From Fen-1254 sp963778945 (GTDB lineage: Bacteria; Bacteroidota; Ignavibacteria; UBA10030), in NCBI GenBank assembly GCA_963778945.1, contig CAVZWL010000027.1:67569-131568 (forward strand): a DNA stretch of 64,000 nucleotides. The letters are read 5' to 3'. Positions within the stretch are counted from its first letter, which is position 1, and every line of letters starts with the position of its first letter. Made by a program: the position numbers and the translations under genes. Below, one piece after another: positions 38,563 to 49,460 of the stretch. Below the pieces are notes generated by a model that saw only the letters and a program-made list of their open reading frames with translations, ran no database searches and was not told the origin of the DNA.

Positions 38563-39864
38563 ATGCAAAGAAAAATCATGCTCGAAGAAAAAGACATCCC
38601 GTCGCATTATTATAATATCCTGGCAGATCTTCCAAATCCGCTGGAGCCTGACCTTCATCCGGGAACCAAGCAGCCCGTCGGCCCGCAGGATCTTGCGCCG
38701 CTTTTTCCTATGGAACTGATCAAGCAGGAGGTCGGGACGGAACGCTACATTCCCATTCCGGATCCGGTGCGCGATGCGTATTCGCTCTATCGCCCAACGC
38801 CGCTGTATCGCGCATACGAGCTGGAGCGCGCGCTCGATACGCCTGCACATATTTATTATAAATACGAAGGAGCAAGTCCGGCCGGCAGCCATAAGCTGAA
38901 TACGGCGCTGGCGCAGGCATACTACAATAAAGAGCAGGGGGTCAAACGCCTTGCAACGGAAACCGGTGCAGGCCAGTGGGGAAGCGCTTTGTCGTTTGCG
39001 GCCCAGCGATTCGGCCTGCAATGCAAGGTGTACATGGTAAAAGTAAGTTATGAGCAGAAACCGTATCGGCGTTCCATGATTCAGGTCTGGGGAGCTGAAG
39101 TTATTGCAAGTCCGAGTACCGAGACCAATGCGGGACGCGCGGTGCTGGCGAAGAATCCGAATTCCAGAGGCAGTCTCGGTATCGCCATCAGCGAAGCCGT
39201 TGAAGATGCTGCGGGCAGAGAAGATACAAAATATGCGCTCGGCAGCGTACTCAATCACGTTCTGCTTCATCAGACCATTATCGGTCAGGAAGCAAAGAAG
39301 CAGATGGAGATAGCCGGCGAATATCCGGATCTTGTCATCGCGTGCGTCGGAGGCGGTTCGAATTTCGGCGGAATTGCTCTGCCGTTTATCAAGGATAAAA
39401 TAGCCGGGAAAAAACTGCGCGCAATTGCCGTCGAACCGGCTTCATGTCCGACACTGACCAAAGGAGAATACCGCTACGACTTCGGCGACGTTGCAGGAAT
39501 GACTCCGCTGCTGCCGATGTATACGCTCGGTTCGGATTTCATGCCGCCCTCTATCCATGCGGGCGGATTGCGCTACCACGGAATGTCTCCGATTATCAGC
39601 CGCTTGTATCTGGACAAACTTATCGAGGCGCAGGCCTATGAACAAACCAGCGTGTTCGAGGCTGCCGTCCAATTTGCACGAACAGAAGGAATTATTCCGG
39701 CGCCGGAATCGGCACATGCCATTCTTTCCGCTGTTGAAGAAGCGAAGAAAGCAAAAGCAGAAGGAACGAAGAAGGTTATTTTGTTCAACCTGAGCGGCCA
39801 TGGCCATTTCGATATGAGCGCTTATGACGCATACTTCTCAGGAAAACTTGGAAACGGTCAATAA
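38563..39864 (+). CDS. trpB2: tryptophan synthase beta chain, TrpB2 type
   Basis: 433 residues from the ATG at 38563, with AAGGAGG seven bases upstream. It is the long TrpB2 (TrpB-like) form: N-terminal extension with LPNPLEPDLHPGTKQPVGPQ, RPTPLYRAYELERAL, the PLP lysine in GSHKLNTALAQ (about residue 110), TETGAGQWGSALSFAAQRFG, phosphate-binding CVGGGSNFGG, and a C-terminal NLSGHGHFDMSAYD. TrpB2 converts indole and serine to tryptophan and usually works without a TrpA partner, scavenging indole or using phosphoserine in some lineages. It is the first gene of an operon that also has a standard trpB and trpA. The gene is intact, unlike most of the genes after it. Confidence 0.93.
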   Translation: MQRKIMLEEKDIPSHYYNILADLPNPLEPDLHPGTKQPVGPQDLAPLFPMELIKQEVGTERYIPIPDPVRDAYSLYRPTPLYRAYELERALDTPAHIYYKYEGASPAGSHKLNTALAQAYYNKEQGVKRLATETGAGQWGSALSFAAQRFGLQCKVYMVKVSYEQKPYRRSMIQVWGAEVIASPSTETNAGRAVLAKNPNSRGSLGIAISEAVEDAAGREDTKYALGSVLNHVLLHQTIIGQEAKKQMEIAGEYPDLVIACVGGGSNFGGIALPFIKDKIAGKKLRAIAVEPASCPTLTKGEYRYDFGDVAGMTPLLPMYTLGSDFMPPSIHAGGLRYHGMSPIISRLYLDKLIEAQAYEQTSVFEAAVQFARTEGIIPAPESAHAILSAVEEAKKAKAEGTKKVILFNLSGHGHFDMSAYDAYFSGKLGNGQ

Positions 39865-39873
39865 TGAGACGAT

Positions 39874-39900
39874 GCAGGGGTGAGCAGTGCTCACCCCTGC
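39874..39900. repeat. perfect hairpin in the trpB2-trpE gap
   Basis: GCAGGGGTGAGCA (39874-39886) and TGCTCACCCCTGC (39888-39900) are exact reverse complements around one base. No T run follows, so it is not a terminator; it ends 11 bp before trpE and may mark an mRNA processing/stability site or limit read-through translation. Confidence 0.7.
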
Positions 39901-39911
39901 GCGATGGATGA

Positions 39912-41408
39912 ATGATGATAACTTTTGAACAATTTCGAGAAGCAAGCGCGCGCTACAATGTCCTTCCGCTGCTGCGGACGGTTCTGGCCGATACGCATAC
40001 TCCGGTCTCTTTGTACCTTGCCTTCCGGAACGGGAAGAAAAATTCTTTTTTGCTGGAAAGCGTAGAACCAAGCGAGCGCATAGGGCGCTTTTCATTCGTG
40101 GGGGGAGACCCGCTTCTGCTCGTTACAGCGAACGGCGGAGAGATTGCAATACGTTCGCACTCCGGGACGGAAACACGCCGCGCGACAATTTTCGAGGTTC
40201 TGAAACAGCTTGGCGCCGGATTCCGGCAAATGCCGGTCCCGGATTGGGAAGGCCTGAACGGAGGGTTTATCGGCTACATCGGATACGATTGCGTTGCGCA
40301 ATTTGAACGAATTCCGCTGCAGAAAAAAACTTTGCCGGCGCCTGCCGACGCTCTTTTCGGATTATTTACTTCGGTTGTAAAATTCGACCATCGGAAACAT
40401 TTGATTACACTGATTCATAATGTCATCCTCGATCCCGAAAAAGATTTGAGGATGCAATACGACGAGGGCTGCAGGAAGATAGAGGAAATGATGTCGCATG
40501 TGAACAGTAATGTTCAGCCCGCTGAAAATTTTGAATGTAATGTTCCCGATGCGGGATCCGGCGACAAACAGAGGTTTTGCAGTATCGTCGAACGGGCGAA
40601 GCATTATATTCATGAAGGCGACATTTTTCAAGCCGTGCTGTCGCGCAAGGTGTCGATGAAGTATTCCGGCGATCCGTTCCCCGTCTACCGTGCGCTGCGC
40701 CTTATCAATCCTTCTCCCTATCTCTTTTTTATGGACTTCGATACGGTGAAGCTGATCGGCTCGTCGCCGGAAATACTCGTGCGTGTTCAGCGTCATCATA
40801 TAGAAGTGTTTCCGATTGCCGGCACACGCAGGCGCGGAGCTACGGCAGATGAGGACAGCCGGCTTGAGCGCGAACTCATGGCGGATGAAAAGGAATTGGC
40901 GGAGCATCATATGCTCATCGACCTCGGACGGAACGATGTAGGTCGTGTAAGCGAATTCGGGAGCGTTCATGTGCCGGTGCAGAAGAGAGTGGACCGCTAT
41001 TCTCATGTGATGCATATCGTTTCGGAAGTGCACGGCACACTGCGTTCGGATATGACCGGAGTCGACGCGCTGCAGGCATGTTTCCCGGCCGGCACAGTTT
41101 CCGGGGCGCCGAAGGTTCGTGCCATGGAAATCATTGCCGAACTTGAACAGGACAGGCGAGGCATTTATGCAGGTGCAGCCGGTTATATCGGTTTCGACGA
41201 AACGATCGATATGTGCATCGCTATCCGCACCATCGTTGCGGCAGAGGAGACTTTAAATGTGCAGGCGGGCGCGGGTATTGTAGCCGATTCAGTGCCCGAG
41301 AGTGAGTTTCATGAAACGTATGCTAAATCCGCAGCGCTTTTGGATGCCATCAAACTTGCCGCAGCGGATTTCGATATGGATGTTTTGGCAAAACGGGGTG
41401 CTGCATGA
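39912..41408 (+). CDS. trpE: anthranilate synthase component I
   Basis: 498 residues, intact. N-terminal domain has FLLESVEPSERIGRFSFVGG (about 37-56), whose LLES is the tryptophan feedback site. The chorismate-binding domain shows GDIFQAVLSRKVSMKY, NPSPYLFFMDF, LIGSSPEILVRV, PIAGTRRRGATADED, LIDLGRNDVGRVS, VSGAPKVRAMEIIAELEQ and YAGAAGYIGFD. With TrpG it converts chorismate and glutamine (or ammonia) to anthranilate. It overlaps trpG by 4 bp (ATGA). The presence of the LLES motif implies enzyme-level feedback in addition to the attenuator. Confidence 0.96.
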   Translation: MMITFEQFREASARYNVLPLLRTVLADTHTPVSLYLAFRNGKKNSFLLESVEPSERIGRFSFVGGDPLLLVTANGGEIAIRSHSGTETRRATIFEVLKQLGAGFRQMPVPDWEGLNGGFIGYIGYDCVAQFERIPLQKKTLPAPADALFGLFTSVVKFDHRKHLITLIHNVILDPEKDLRMQYDEGCRKIEEMMSHVNSNVQPAENFECNVPDAGSGDKQRFCSIVERAKHYIHEGDIFQAVLSRKVSMKYSGDPFPVYRALRLINPSPYLFFMDFDTVKLIGSSPEILVRVQRHHIEVFPIAGTRRRGATADEDSRLERELMADEKELAEHHMLIDLGRNDVGRVSEFGSVHVPVQKRVDRYSHVMHIVSEVHGTLRSDMTGVDALQACFPAGTVSGAPKVRAMEIIAELEQDRRGIYAGAAGYIGFDETIDMCIAIRTIVAAEETLNVQAGAGIVADSVPESEFHETYAKSAALLDAIKLAAADFDMDVLAKRGAA

Positions 41409-41975
41409 TTCTGGTTTTAGATAATTACGATTCGTTTACATATAACCTCGTACAGCTTGCCGGCATATTTACGCAGGATATTTCCGTCTTTCGCAATGAT
41501 GCCACAGACGTCGAGAAGGTCAAGGTCATGCACCCGCGGGGCATCATCATCTCCCCGGGACCCGGCCGTCCGGAGCAGGCAGGTATTACCATGGACGTGA
41601 TTCGATCTCTGGGAAGCACGATTCCGATACTCGGCGTATGCCTCGGTCATCAAGCAATCGGTGCGGTTTTCGGAGGGACAATTGCCTATGCACCGGAACT
41701 TGTTCATGGGAAAACTTCGCAGGTTCGGCATGACGGCCTCGGAATTTTTAAAGGGGTTCCCGAACCCTTCGATGCAGGCCGGTACCATTCGCTTGTCGTC
41801 GAACGCGACCGCCTGCCGGATGAACTTGAAGTCACGGCGCATACCGATGACGGACTTGATCATGGCGATGCGGCATAGAAAATTTCCAATCTGCGGCGTG
41901 CAATTTCATCCCGAATCCATATTGACACCCGCCGGGAAAACAATAATGAAAAACTGGATAGGCACCTTGGCATGA
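41405..41975 (+). CDS. trpG: anthranilate synthase glutamine amidotransferase (one frame break)
   Basis: Class I glutamine amidotransferase: MILVLDNYDSFTYNLVQ, GIIISPGPGRPEQAG, nucleophile Cys in ILGVCLGHQAIG (about 80), and MHG..R-type KTSQVRHDG. At about 41860, after TAHTDDGL, the frame shifts by one base and continues IMAMRHRKFPICGVQFHPES (catalytic His and Glu) to a stop at 41975. Joined length 190 residues, normal. It releases ammonia from glutamine for TrpE. It overlaps trpD by 4 bp. Confidence 0.94.
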
Positions 41976-42987
41976 AATACTACATAGAAAAATGTCTTCA
42001 CGGCGAACATCTGACAACCGAAGAAGCGTCCCGCGCACTCGATATCATCATGAGCGGCAGCGCTACGGACGTTCAAATTGCCGGGCTTCTTGTCGCGCTC
42101 CGCGCAAAAGGCGAAACAATAGACGAGATTGTCGGGTTTGCGCAGACTATGCGTTTAAAATCCGTCCGGATTTCCGTGGATGATTCTGCGGCGATCGATA
42201 TGTGCGGAACCGGAGGAGACGGATCGGGAACATTTAATATTTCTACCGTTGCTTCGTTCGTAGCAGCCGGGGCCGGCATTACAGTTGCCAAACACGGCAA
42301 CAGATCCGTCTCCAGCCGGTGCGGCAGTGCGGACGTTTTAGCGGAACTTGGCGTTAAAATCGATCTTTCTCCGGAGAAAGCGGCGGAGAGCATCAATTCC
42401 ATCGGCATCGGATTTCTTTTTGCTCCGATGTTTCATCCTTCTATGAAATTTGCGGGGAAAGCGCGAACCGAACTTGGTATACAAACTATCTTTAATATTC
42501 TCGGGCCGTTAACGAATCCGGCTGGAGTCGGCCGGCAATTAATCGGTACTTTTAATAACAGGACGGCCGAAAAACTTGCTCATGCATCCCATTCGCTCGG
42601 ATCGCATCATGTGTGCGTCGTTCACAGCAGAGAAGGAGTCGATGAAGTCGTACTCTCCGGTACGACTTCCGTCCATGAAATGCGCCGGGAAAATCCGATG
42701 GAATCGTACGAAGTCCATGCCGGGACATTTCGACTGCCTTCTCATGTTCTTGACGGTCCTTAAAAGCAGCGGCAAAGAAGAAAATGCGCGCATTGCATTG
42801 CAGGTGCTCAAGGGAGAACCGTCTCTGCGCCCGCGATGTGGTCGTTGCCAATGCTGCGTTCGGTCTTTATGTCTCTGGAAAAGTCGAAAATATTATAGAC
42901 GGAGTTGCGGCGGCCGAGGAATCCATCGATTCCGGAAGAGCGCTGCAAAAGCTGAATCATCTCGTCGATTTCAGCAGGACTGCATGA
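41972..42987 (+). CDS. trpD: anthranilate phosphoribosyltransferase (two frame breaks)
   Basis: KYYIEKCLHGEHLTTEEASR opens the helical domain. The PRPP site is CGTGGDGSGTFNISTVASF (about 76-94) with AKHGNRSVSSRCGSADVLAE; the anthranilate region has GIGFLFAPMFHPSMKF and RTELGIQTIFNILGPLTNPA. The frame breaks near 42755 (resuming KSSGKEENARIALQVLKGE) and near 42833 (resuming ARDVVVANAAFGLYVSGKVE) and ends ALQKLNHLVDFSRTA, stop at 42987. Joined length ~338 residues, normal. Transfers anthranilate to PRPP. ATGA overlap with trpC. Confidence 0.93.
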
Positions 42988-43772
42988 CTATTCTTGAAAA
43001 AATCCTTGCTCAGAAACAAATCGAAGTGGAATTTGCAAAAACGAAAATCCCACTGAACGATCTTCGCCGCCAAGCGCTGTATAAAAGACAATGCTTCTCG
43101 CTTGTCAGAAGAGCTGCGGCGCAGGGATATTGGAATTATTGCGGAAATTAAGCGGGCATCCCCGTCCAGGGGAGTGATACGGGAAAATTTTCTGCCTGAT
43201 GCTGTCGCACGCGCGTATGCGGAGAACGGAGCTGCGGCGATTTCCATCCTTACTGATGTTCAGTTTTTTCAAGGGAATCTCGGAAATTTACGGGATATCC
43301 GAGACGCAGTTCAGCTTCCGCTTCTGAGAAAAGACTTTATCATCGAAGAATACCAGATTCATGAAGCAAAAGCGAACGGCGCCGATGCCGTTCTGCTGAT
43401 TGCGGCTGCGCTGGAAAAAAAACTTCTCTCCGATCTTCATCAGGACGGCAGCAGGAATCGGAATGGATGTCCTTGTGGAGGTGCATGAGGAGCGAGAATT
43501 TGAAAAATTGGATTTCGGCAAAGTAAAACTCGTCGGCATCAACAATCGAAGTTTGAAAACGTTCGATGTCGATGTTTCGACATCACTCCGGCTCAAAGAA
43601 TATTTACCCGGCGAAACGCTCATTGTCAGTGAGAGCGGAATCGAATCGGCGGATCAAATGCGCCGATTGGCAGCCGGGGGAATTCGTTCTTTTCTTATCG
43701 GTGAAACATTCATGCGGGCGGAGGATCCCGGTGCAGCGCTTCGGGCGTCTACTGGAAGAAGTGCGATCGTGA
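42984..43772 (+). CDS. trpC: indole-3-glycerol phosphate synthase (three frame breaks)
   Basis: MTILEKILAQKQIEVEFAKT is the typical start. After the break near 43102 the frame gives GIIAEIKRASPSRGVIRENF (catalytic Glu-Lys), then AISILTDVQFFQGN and LPLLRKDFIIEEYQIHEA (second catalytic Lys). A break near 43435 leads to GMDVLVEVHEEREFEKLD, KLVGINNRSLKTFDVD and LIVSESGIESADQMRRLAAG. A third break near 43745 gives the end RLLEEVRS and a stop at 43772. Joined length ~263 residues, normal. Closes the ring of CdRP to indole-3-glycerol phosphate. GTGA overlap with trpF. Confidence 0.92.
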
Positions 43773-44383
43773 TTGTCAAGATTTGCGGTATAACGAATCT
43801 GGAAGATGCCAACATGGCCGTCGATCTGGGCGCAGACGCGCTCGGATTTATTTTTGTGCCGTCAAGCCCGCGATTATATTTCGCCGGAAAAGGCTGCGGC
43901 CATGATCGCTCATTTGCCCTCGTCTTTTATCAAGGCCGGAGTTTTTGTCAATGCCGGCCGGGAGGAAATTCTTTCGACGATCAAAGAGACGGGTATGAAC
44001 TGCCTGCAGCTGCACGGCGATGAATCGCCGGATGATGTAAAAGATTTTACACTGCCGATATGGAAAGCATTTCGGATTTCGATCGGTTTGACCCGGATAT
44101 TCTCAGCGGGTATTCCGTGGAAGCATATCTGCTGGATACGTTCAGTCCGGAGTCGTACGGCGGAACGGGCAGAACATTCGACTGGGAGATTGCGCGCCGA
44201 GCTGAACAAGGATCGGAAAATTATTTTAAGCGGCGGATTGAATCCGGAAAATATCGCTCATGCTGTCGAATATGTCCGGCCGTACGGCGTCGACATCAAC
44301 AGCGGCGTCGAGCGGCAGCCCGGGAAAAAAGACGCCGAACTGCTGCGGAGATTATTTGCCAATATTAAAAATGTAAAAGATGA
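43769..44383 (+). CDS. trpF: phosphoribosylanthranilate isomerase (several frame breaks)
   Basis: Start GTG at 43769 overlaps the trpC stop. VIVKICGITNLEDANMAVDL, GADALGFIFVPSSPR (catalytic Cys in KICG) are diagnostic. Breaks near 43875, 44080 and 44200 lead through YISPEKAAAMIAHLP, GMNCLQLHGDESPDDV, DILSGYSVEAYLLDT and GGTGRTFDW (catalytic Asp), then ILSGGLNPENIAHAV and YGVDINSGVERQPGKKD. The 3' end is uncertain: as read the frame is open to 44513, but a normal TrpF would stop near 44383, which a one-base change in the A run there would produce. Isomerises PRA to CdRP. Confidence 0.88.
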
Positions 44384-44546
44384 TAAATGTTGTTCGAGAA
44401 AGATGAAAAGGCCGGTGAATGGATGTCCGATAAGAACAGCCTTTGAACGAACAGCAAGAATTCGGAGCAATCGAACCTTTCAAAGGCATCTAGATTTAAG
44501 AACGCATGTTTAATTGTTTATCGATATACTGCCTATGATGAAAAAA

Positions 44547-45744
44547 ATGAAAAAAATATTCATATCCCGATGAACGAGGCTATTTCGGCGAATTCGGAGG
44601 AAGGTTTGTTCCGGAGACATTGATGAATGCGCTTTTTGATCTGGAAGCGCTTTATGCACGGGCAAAGCACGACTCCAAAGTTCCGTGCGGAATACATTGG
44701 TATTCTTCACGAATATGCCGGAAGGCCGACACCGTTGACAGTACGCCGGGAGATTGACGCATCATTATGGAAGGGGCTAGAATCTATCTCAAGCGCGAGG
44801 ACCTGTGTCACACAGGAGCTCATAAGATTAATAATGTCGTGGGACAGATGCTGCTGGCGAAAAGATCGGGGAAAAGACGCATCATTGCGGAAACCGGCGC
44901 GGGTCAGCATGGAGTGGCAACGGCAACGGTTGCTGCAAAATTCGGTTACCAATGCATTGTGTACATGGGAGAAGAGGATGTGCAGCGTCAAAGCTTGAAT
45001 GTGCATCGCATGAAAATGCTGGGGGCGGAAGTCAGAACCGTAACGAACGGCAGCCGCACATTGAAAGATGCGACAAGCGAAGCTATCCGTGATTGGGTGA
45101 CGAATGTAAAGGATACGTTTTATGTCATCGGTTCCGTCGTCGGTCCGCACCCGTATCCGATGATGGTTCGCGATTTTCAATCGATCATCGGCAAAGAAAC
45201 AAAAAAGCAATTCGCCGGGATTCCTTCCTATCTCGTTGCATGTGTCGGCGGCGGAAGCAATGCCATGGGAATGTTCTATCCGTTTATCAACGATTCAGTT
45301 CGCATGATCGGCGTCGAAGCGGCAGGAGAGGGATTGGACACCGATCGTCATGCTGCCACACTGTCAAAAGGCAGACCGGGAGTGCTGCACGGTGCGCTCA
45401 GCTATTTATTGCAGGATCTGCAAGGGCAGGTTTCCCTGGCACATTCCATTTCAGCGGGACTCGATTATCCGGGCGTCGGTCCCGAACATAGTTTTTTGAA
45501 AAGCTCAAAGATAGTTTCGTACGCCGCAGTATCCGACCTGCAGGCTCTTCGGGCGGCGGAATTGTTATCGCAGACCGAAGGCATTATACCCGCGCTTGAA
45601 TCGGCGCATGCCGTTGCGTATTTGGAAACGCTGATGCCGAAAACGCGAAAGAACGATTCCGTGATTGTTTGTTTATCAGGGCGCGGCGACAAAGACATGC
45701 AGACCTATATGAAAAATTTTCCCGAAGAAGGGGCCTGCTCGTGA
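44547..45744 (+). CDS. trpB: tryptophan synthase beta chain, TrpB1 type (frame breaks near the 5' end)
   Basis: If one A is dropped from the run of seven at 44550-44556, the ATG at 44547 reads MKKYSYPDERGYFGEFGGRF, a perfect TrpB1 start. Further breaks near 44690 and 44765 lead to YAGRPTPLTVRREID and IYLKREDLCHTGAHKINNVV (PLP Lys), TGAGQHGVATATVAAKFG, GPHPYPMMVRDFQSIIG, CVGGGSNAMGMFYPF, SAGLDYPGVGPEHS, VCLSGRGDKDMQTY. It is the partner of TrpA, whose gene overlaps by 4 bp (GTGA). With trpB2 at the operon head this operon has two beta-chain genes of different subclass. Confidence 0.93.
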
Positions 45745-46523
45745 ATCGAATTGATGCTGTTCTTCAAAGATTGAAAGAAAAAGGGGAAAAAGCTTTGACA
45801 TTATTTGTTACAGCCGGTTTTCCCGAACTTGAGTCTACCGTGCCGCTGGTTCTCGAACTTGTCCAGGCAGGTGCGGATATCATTGAAATTGGAATGCCGT
45901 TTTCAGATCCTTTGGCCGACGGTCCCGTTATACAGGAAAGCTCATACAGGCTCTTTGCGCCGGCATCACGCTTGAAAGGATTCTTTCGCAAGTGTCGGAA
46001 ATTCGCCGTTCGACGGAAGTTCCGCTTGTCCTGATGGGCTACCTTACTCCGATTCTTTCATACGGCGTTCAGAGGTTCTTTGCCGATGCTGCACAAGCCG
46101 GAGTCGACGGAATTATCATACCCGAAACACCTCTTGAAGAATCGGAATATTACAGTAAACTGGCGTCCGGAAACGGCATGTGCTTTATACATATGGTCAG
46201 TCCTACAACTCCGGCGGCACGCATGAAAAAAATCGACAAGCAGGCGGACGGTTTTGTTTACTGCGTTTCGCATACCGGCGTGACGGGAAATTCTCAAAGC
46301 AAAACAAAAATCGATTATCTCCGGCGGGTTGCAAAAAACATCAAGAGAAAACCTGTTCTGATAGGATTCGGTATAAGCTCGGCTCAGGATGTTGGCCGTC
46401 ATAAAAAATATGCCGCAGGCGTGATTATCGGAAGCGCACTTGCTCCGCAAGCTTGGACCGGGTGAAGAGAAAACGTCCGTCGGTCAGTGGATTGCCGATA
46501 TTAAAGAAGAATGCAGGAAATAA
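45741..46523 (+). CDS. trpA: tryptophan synthase alpha chain (two frame breaks)
   Basis: GTG start. RIDAVLQRLKEKGEKALTLF, VTAGFPELES, and DIIEIGMPFSDPLADGPVIQ (catalytic Glu and Asp) are canonical. A break near 45948 gives CAGITLERILSQVSEIR, VLMGYLTPILSYG, GVDGIIIPETPLEES, FVYCVSHTGVTG, PVLIGFGISSAQDVG and VIIGSAL. A second break near 46445 restores KLGPGEEKTSVGQWIADIKE and a stop at 46521-46523. Joined length 261 residues, normal. Cleaves indole-3-glycerol phosphate and channels indole to TrpB. Last gene of the operon. Confidence 0.93.
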
Positions 46524-46608
46524 AGTCCTGATGCCGCTTCCTGCGAGCGAGCTGTTTCCGGTGATAAAGAGCAGTAGCAGAAAGCTGCGGGAGAGTAATT
46601 ATCCCGGT

Positions 46609-48315
46609 TTACTTTTTTGTTTTTGTATACAGATAGCGCTTAACTTTTTGCGTGGGGGTTTTCTCGAAAGGTTCCCGCTGTTCATAAATATTGTGAAAGA
46701 CGGGAGAACGAAGAGACCTGCTCGTTGACCTGTTTTAAAATTTCGTCTAAAATTTGTTTGACGCGGCCGGCGGCTTGTTTTCCCGATAAACCGAGTGCAC
46801 TGAATTCCGCATCGAGTTTTTCATAATCAAGATAGACACGGGCAAAGAGCTGGCCTTCTTCTTCATAGACAAGCGATTCCAAAACTTGATCCGAACGGTT
46901 GATGATCGATTCGATGGCTTCGGGATAAATATTCTCTCCATTCGATCCGAGTATGACGTTCTTCATGCGTCCTTTGATATAGAGGCATTTGTCTTTGTCG
47001 AAGCTGCCGAAATCTCCGGTACGGAACCATCCGTCCGGCGAAAGAACTTCTGCCGTTCGTTCCTTGTCGCGGTAATATCCTTTCATAATGCTGGGGCCGC
47101 GAACCACGATTTCACCGATACCGGTTTTCGGATCCGGATTGTCGATCTTCACTTCCAGACCGGGAATAGAGGTGCCCGTCGAGCGGAACCGCGTCGTGCT
47201 GGCATTGCATCCGGCTATCAGCGGAGATGTCTCAGTTAAGCCGTATCCGATAGCGTACGGAAATTCGGCTTCGATAAGGAATCGTTCGACTTCCGGAGAA
47301 AGCGCCGAACCGCCGACGCCGAAAAATCGCATACATCCGCCGAATGTATGCATAAGTTTTTTGCCTGCGATTTTGTTGATGCGTTTCCGGACGGCGGGAA
47401 AAGCATACATCAGCCGAATGAATCGGTTTTTTCGAATCTCCGGAAGGACGCGCGTCTTATAGATTTTCTCGATGATAAGCGGAACCGTCAGCATTGCCGT
47501 CGGTTTTACTTTTTCCAATGCCGGAAGAAGAATGGCCGGTGTCGGCGGCTTCTTGACATAATAAACCGATGCACCGCAGAGAAGAGGAAGCACCAGATCC
47601 GAGCGTACATTCATAGACATGTGCAAGAGGAAGGATCGACAGCATCCGATCATCTTCCATGATGCCGGGAATACGTGAACTCCAGATTGCATTCCAGACA
47701 ATGTTTTTATGGGTCAGCATGACACCTTTCGAATGACCCGTGGTGCCCGAAGTATAAATGATAGCTGCCGTATCATCTTCCTGAACTTTGTATGGGATGC
47801 GTCCCCTTAATCCGAGGACAAGATTTTTAATTTTCTGGAGTTCCTTGCTTCCTTCGGCAAGCAGCTGACGAAGCGTCGCTTTTGAAGTATGGGGATTGAT
47901 GATGGAAAAATTGTTCAGGAGAATAACACTGTTAAATTCCGCTAAATCGAGTTCTTCGACCTTTTGATAAAATCGTTCGGAAATGAAAATGACCTTCGTT
48001 CCCGAATGCCGCAGGATATGATGGATGTCCGAAAAATGGAAATCGGGAAGTATGGGAACTACAATGCCTCCCATCGAGGTGATAGCAAAATATGCTATTC
48101 CCCAATAAGGACTGTTTTCACCGATAATAGCAACACGATCGCCATGTACGACTCCCTGGTTTCGAAGGAATTGGGAAAGATGATCGACTTGATTTCGAAA
48201 TTCCGCATAAGTAATCGGCGGCTCGTCGGTAAATGAAACGGCTATTCTCTGCGAGTATTCCCGCGTGCTTTGATCAAGCAAGCAGGCAAGTGTCTCTTCT
48301 TTTAAGTTCTATCAT
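46609..48315 (-). CDS. AMP-dependent long-chain acyl-CoA synthetase (three frame breaks)
   Basis: Reading with single-base corrections: ATG at 48315 gives MIELKEETLACLLDQSTREY if one A of AAAA near 48300 is dropped. Then PPITYAEFRNQVDHLSQFLR, the P-loop TAAIIYTSGTTGHSKGVMLT, and after a break near 47620 the rest: GYGLTETSPLIAGCN, VRGPSIMKGYYRDKERTAEV, DGWFRTGDFGSFDKDKCLYI and KGRMKNVILGSNGENIYPEA. A break near 46697 restores the usual tail FEKTPTQKVKRYLYTKTKK and a stop at 46609. It activates fatty acids to acyl-CoA through an acyl-adenylate. A second, different member lies at 50551-52438. Confidence 0.9.
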
Positions 48316-48449
48316 AATCTTTTACATTTTTTAAATGTAAGAGGATGTAAAGTAAGAAGAAAAACCGAGATATGGAACTTGCAAGGAAAATAAAATTTTG
48401 CTACAATGCGAACGCACCTTTACAATGAGACAATAATTCTCTCCTCGAT

Positions 48450-49326
48450 ATGCAGAATGGAACAAAAATGAACCAATGGATAATTCGTTTCCGCCAATGT
48501 CTCTTTCTGCTGACCGTAGGTGTATATTTCGGGTTTGCAGGGCAGGATATCAGATATCATTTTGACCCCGGTCAAAGCTCTTCTTATTCCGTTGAAATGA
48601 AACGTACAGCCGAGGGTCAGGGGATGGGGCAGGATTTTTCCCTGTCATCGAAGTTTTCCATCGATTGCTCGCTTACGGCTGTGGAGAAAAAGGATTCTGC
48701 ATTCACCGTGATCTGTATACTCTTTCGTTCTTTCAAGGGCGTCTTAAATTTTCCTTTGATGGGATTTTATGACAGTTCGTTCACGATGAACGAATGGACC
48801 GATAAACGTATCAGACTGAGTCTTTACTCCGCACGGGAAGATTCTTGGAGCAGAGGCCCTCGACGATATTCCTTCATCGAACATAGGAACGATGCTGCGC
48901 ATCACCCCCGTCGAAATTGCCCGCCGGCTCATCCTGGAGCTTCCGCCGCAGGAAATCGATACGAATGTTTCATGGAAGAAGACGGATTCAGAGACGATGA
49001 ATCAGGGAGGAGTCAATATTATTACAAAGCCGAACATCGAGTACAAACTCGGCGAAAAGCAAAGTTACGGCCGGTTCGTATGCCGAAAGATTGTGTTCGG
49101 CGGCAGCTCGACTGTCGAAGGTTCCGGAACGACGCAGGGTATGGGCGTAAGCATCGATGGGACGATTAAAACAGACGGTTCTGCTCTTTTTGCAGAACCA
49201 AGCGGTTTGCTCGTTTCCATCCGGCAAACTCAAGAAACAGATATGACGCAAACGGTGAGCGGAGCGCAAACGGGCGCAGTGATCATAACGTCAAAAAGCA
49301 CGATAACGATGCAGCTTAAACAGTAA
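48450..49326 (+). CDS. secreted beta-rich protein, DUF6263-like (one frame break)
   Basis: The start is uncertain (ATG at 48450 or 48468). A signal peptide (FRQCLFLLTVGVYFGFAGQD) is followed by an alternating-strand region: YHFDPGQSSSYSVEMKRTAE, DFSLSSKFSIDCSLTAVEKK. Near 48830 one frame passes to the next (ILGAEALDDIPSSNIGTMLR) and ends IDTNVSWKKTDSETMNQGG, TIKTDGSALFAEPSGLLVSI, IITSKSTITMQLKQ. The YxxxxGxxxxY start and repeated Lys/Thr strands recall DUF6263 lipocalin-like envelope proteins; the link is weak. It lies between two acyl-CoA synthetase genes, so a lipid-binding role is conceivable but not shown. Confidence 0.6.
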
Positions 49327-49460
49327 GGAAAAGAGAAAAACCACGACGCGAATTTTTATTGCACAAAGGAAGACCGCATTCATTTCGATCGAAGCCATGA
49401 GATAAAGGAAAGCGGAACGTTTTTTATCTTATGCATATCATACGGAAGGAGAAAAGAGCT

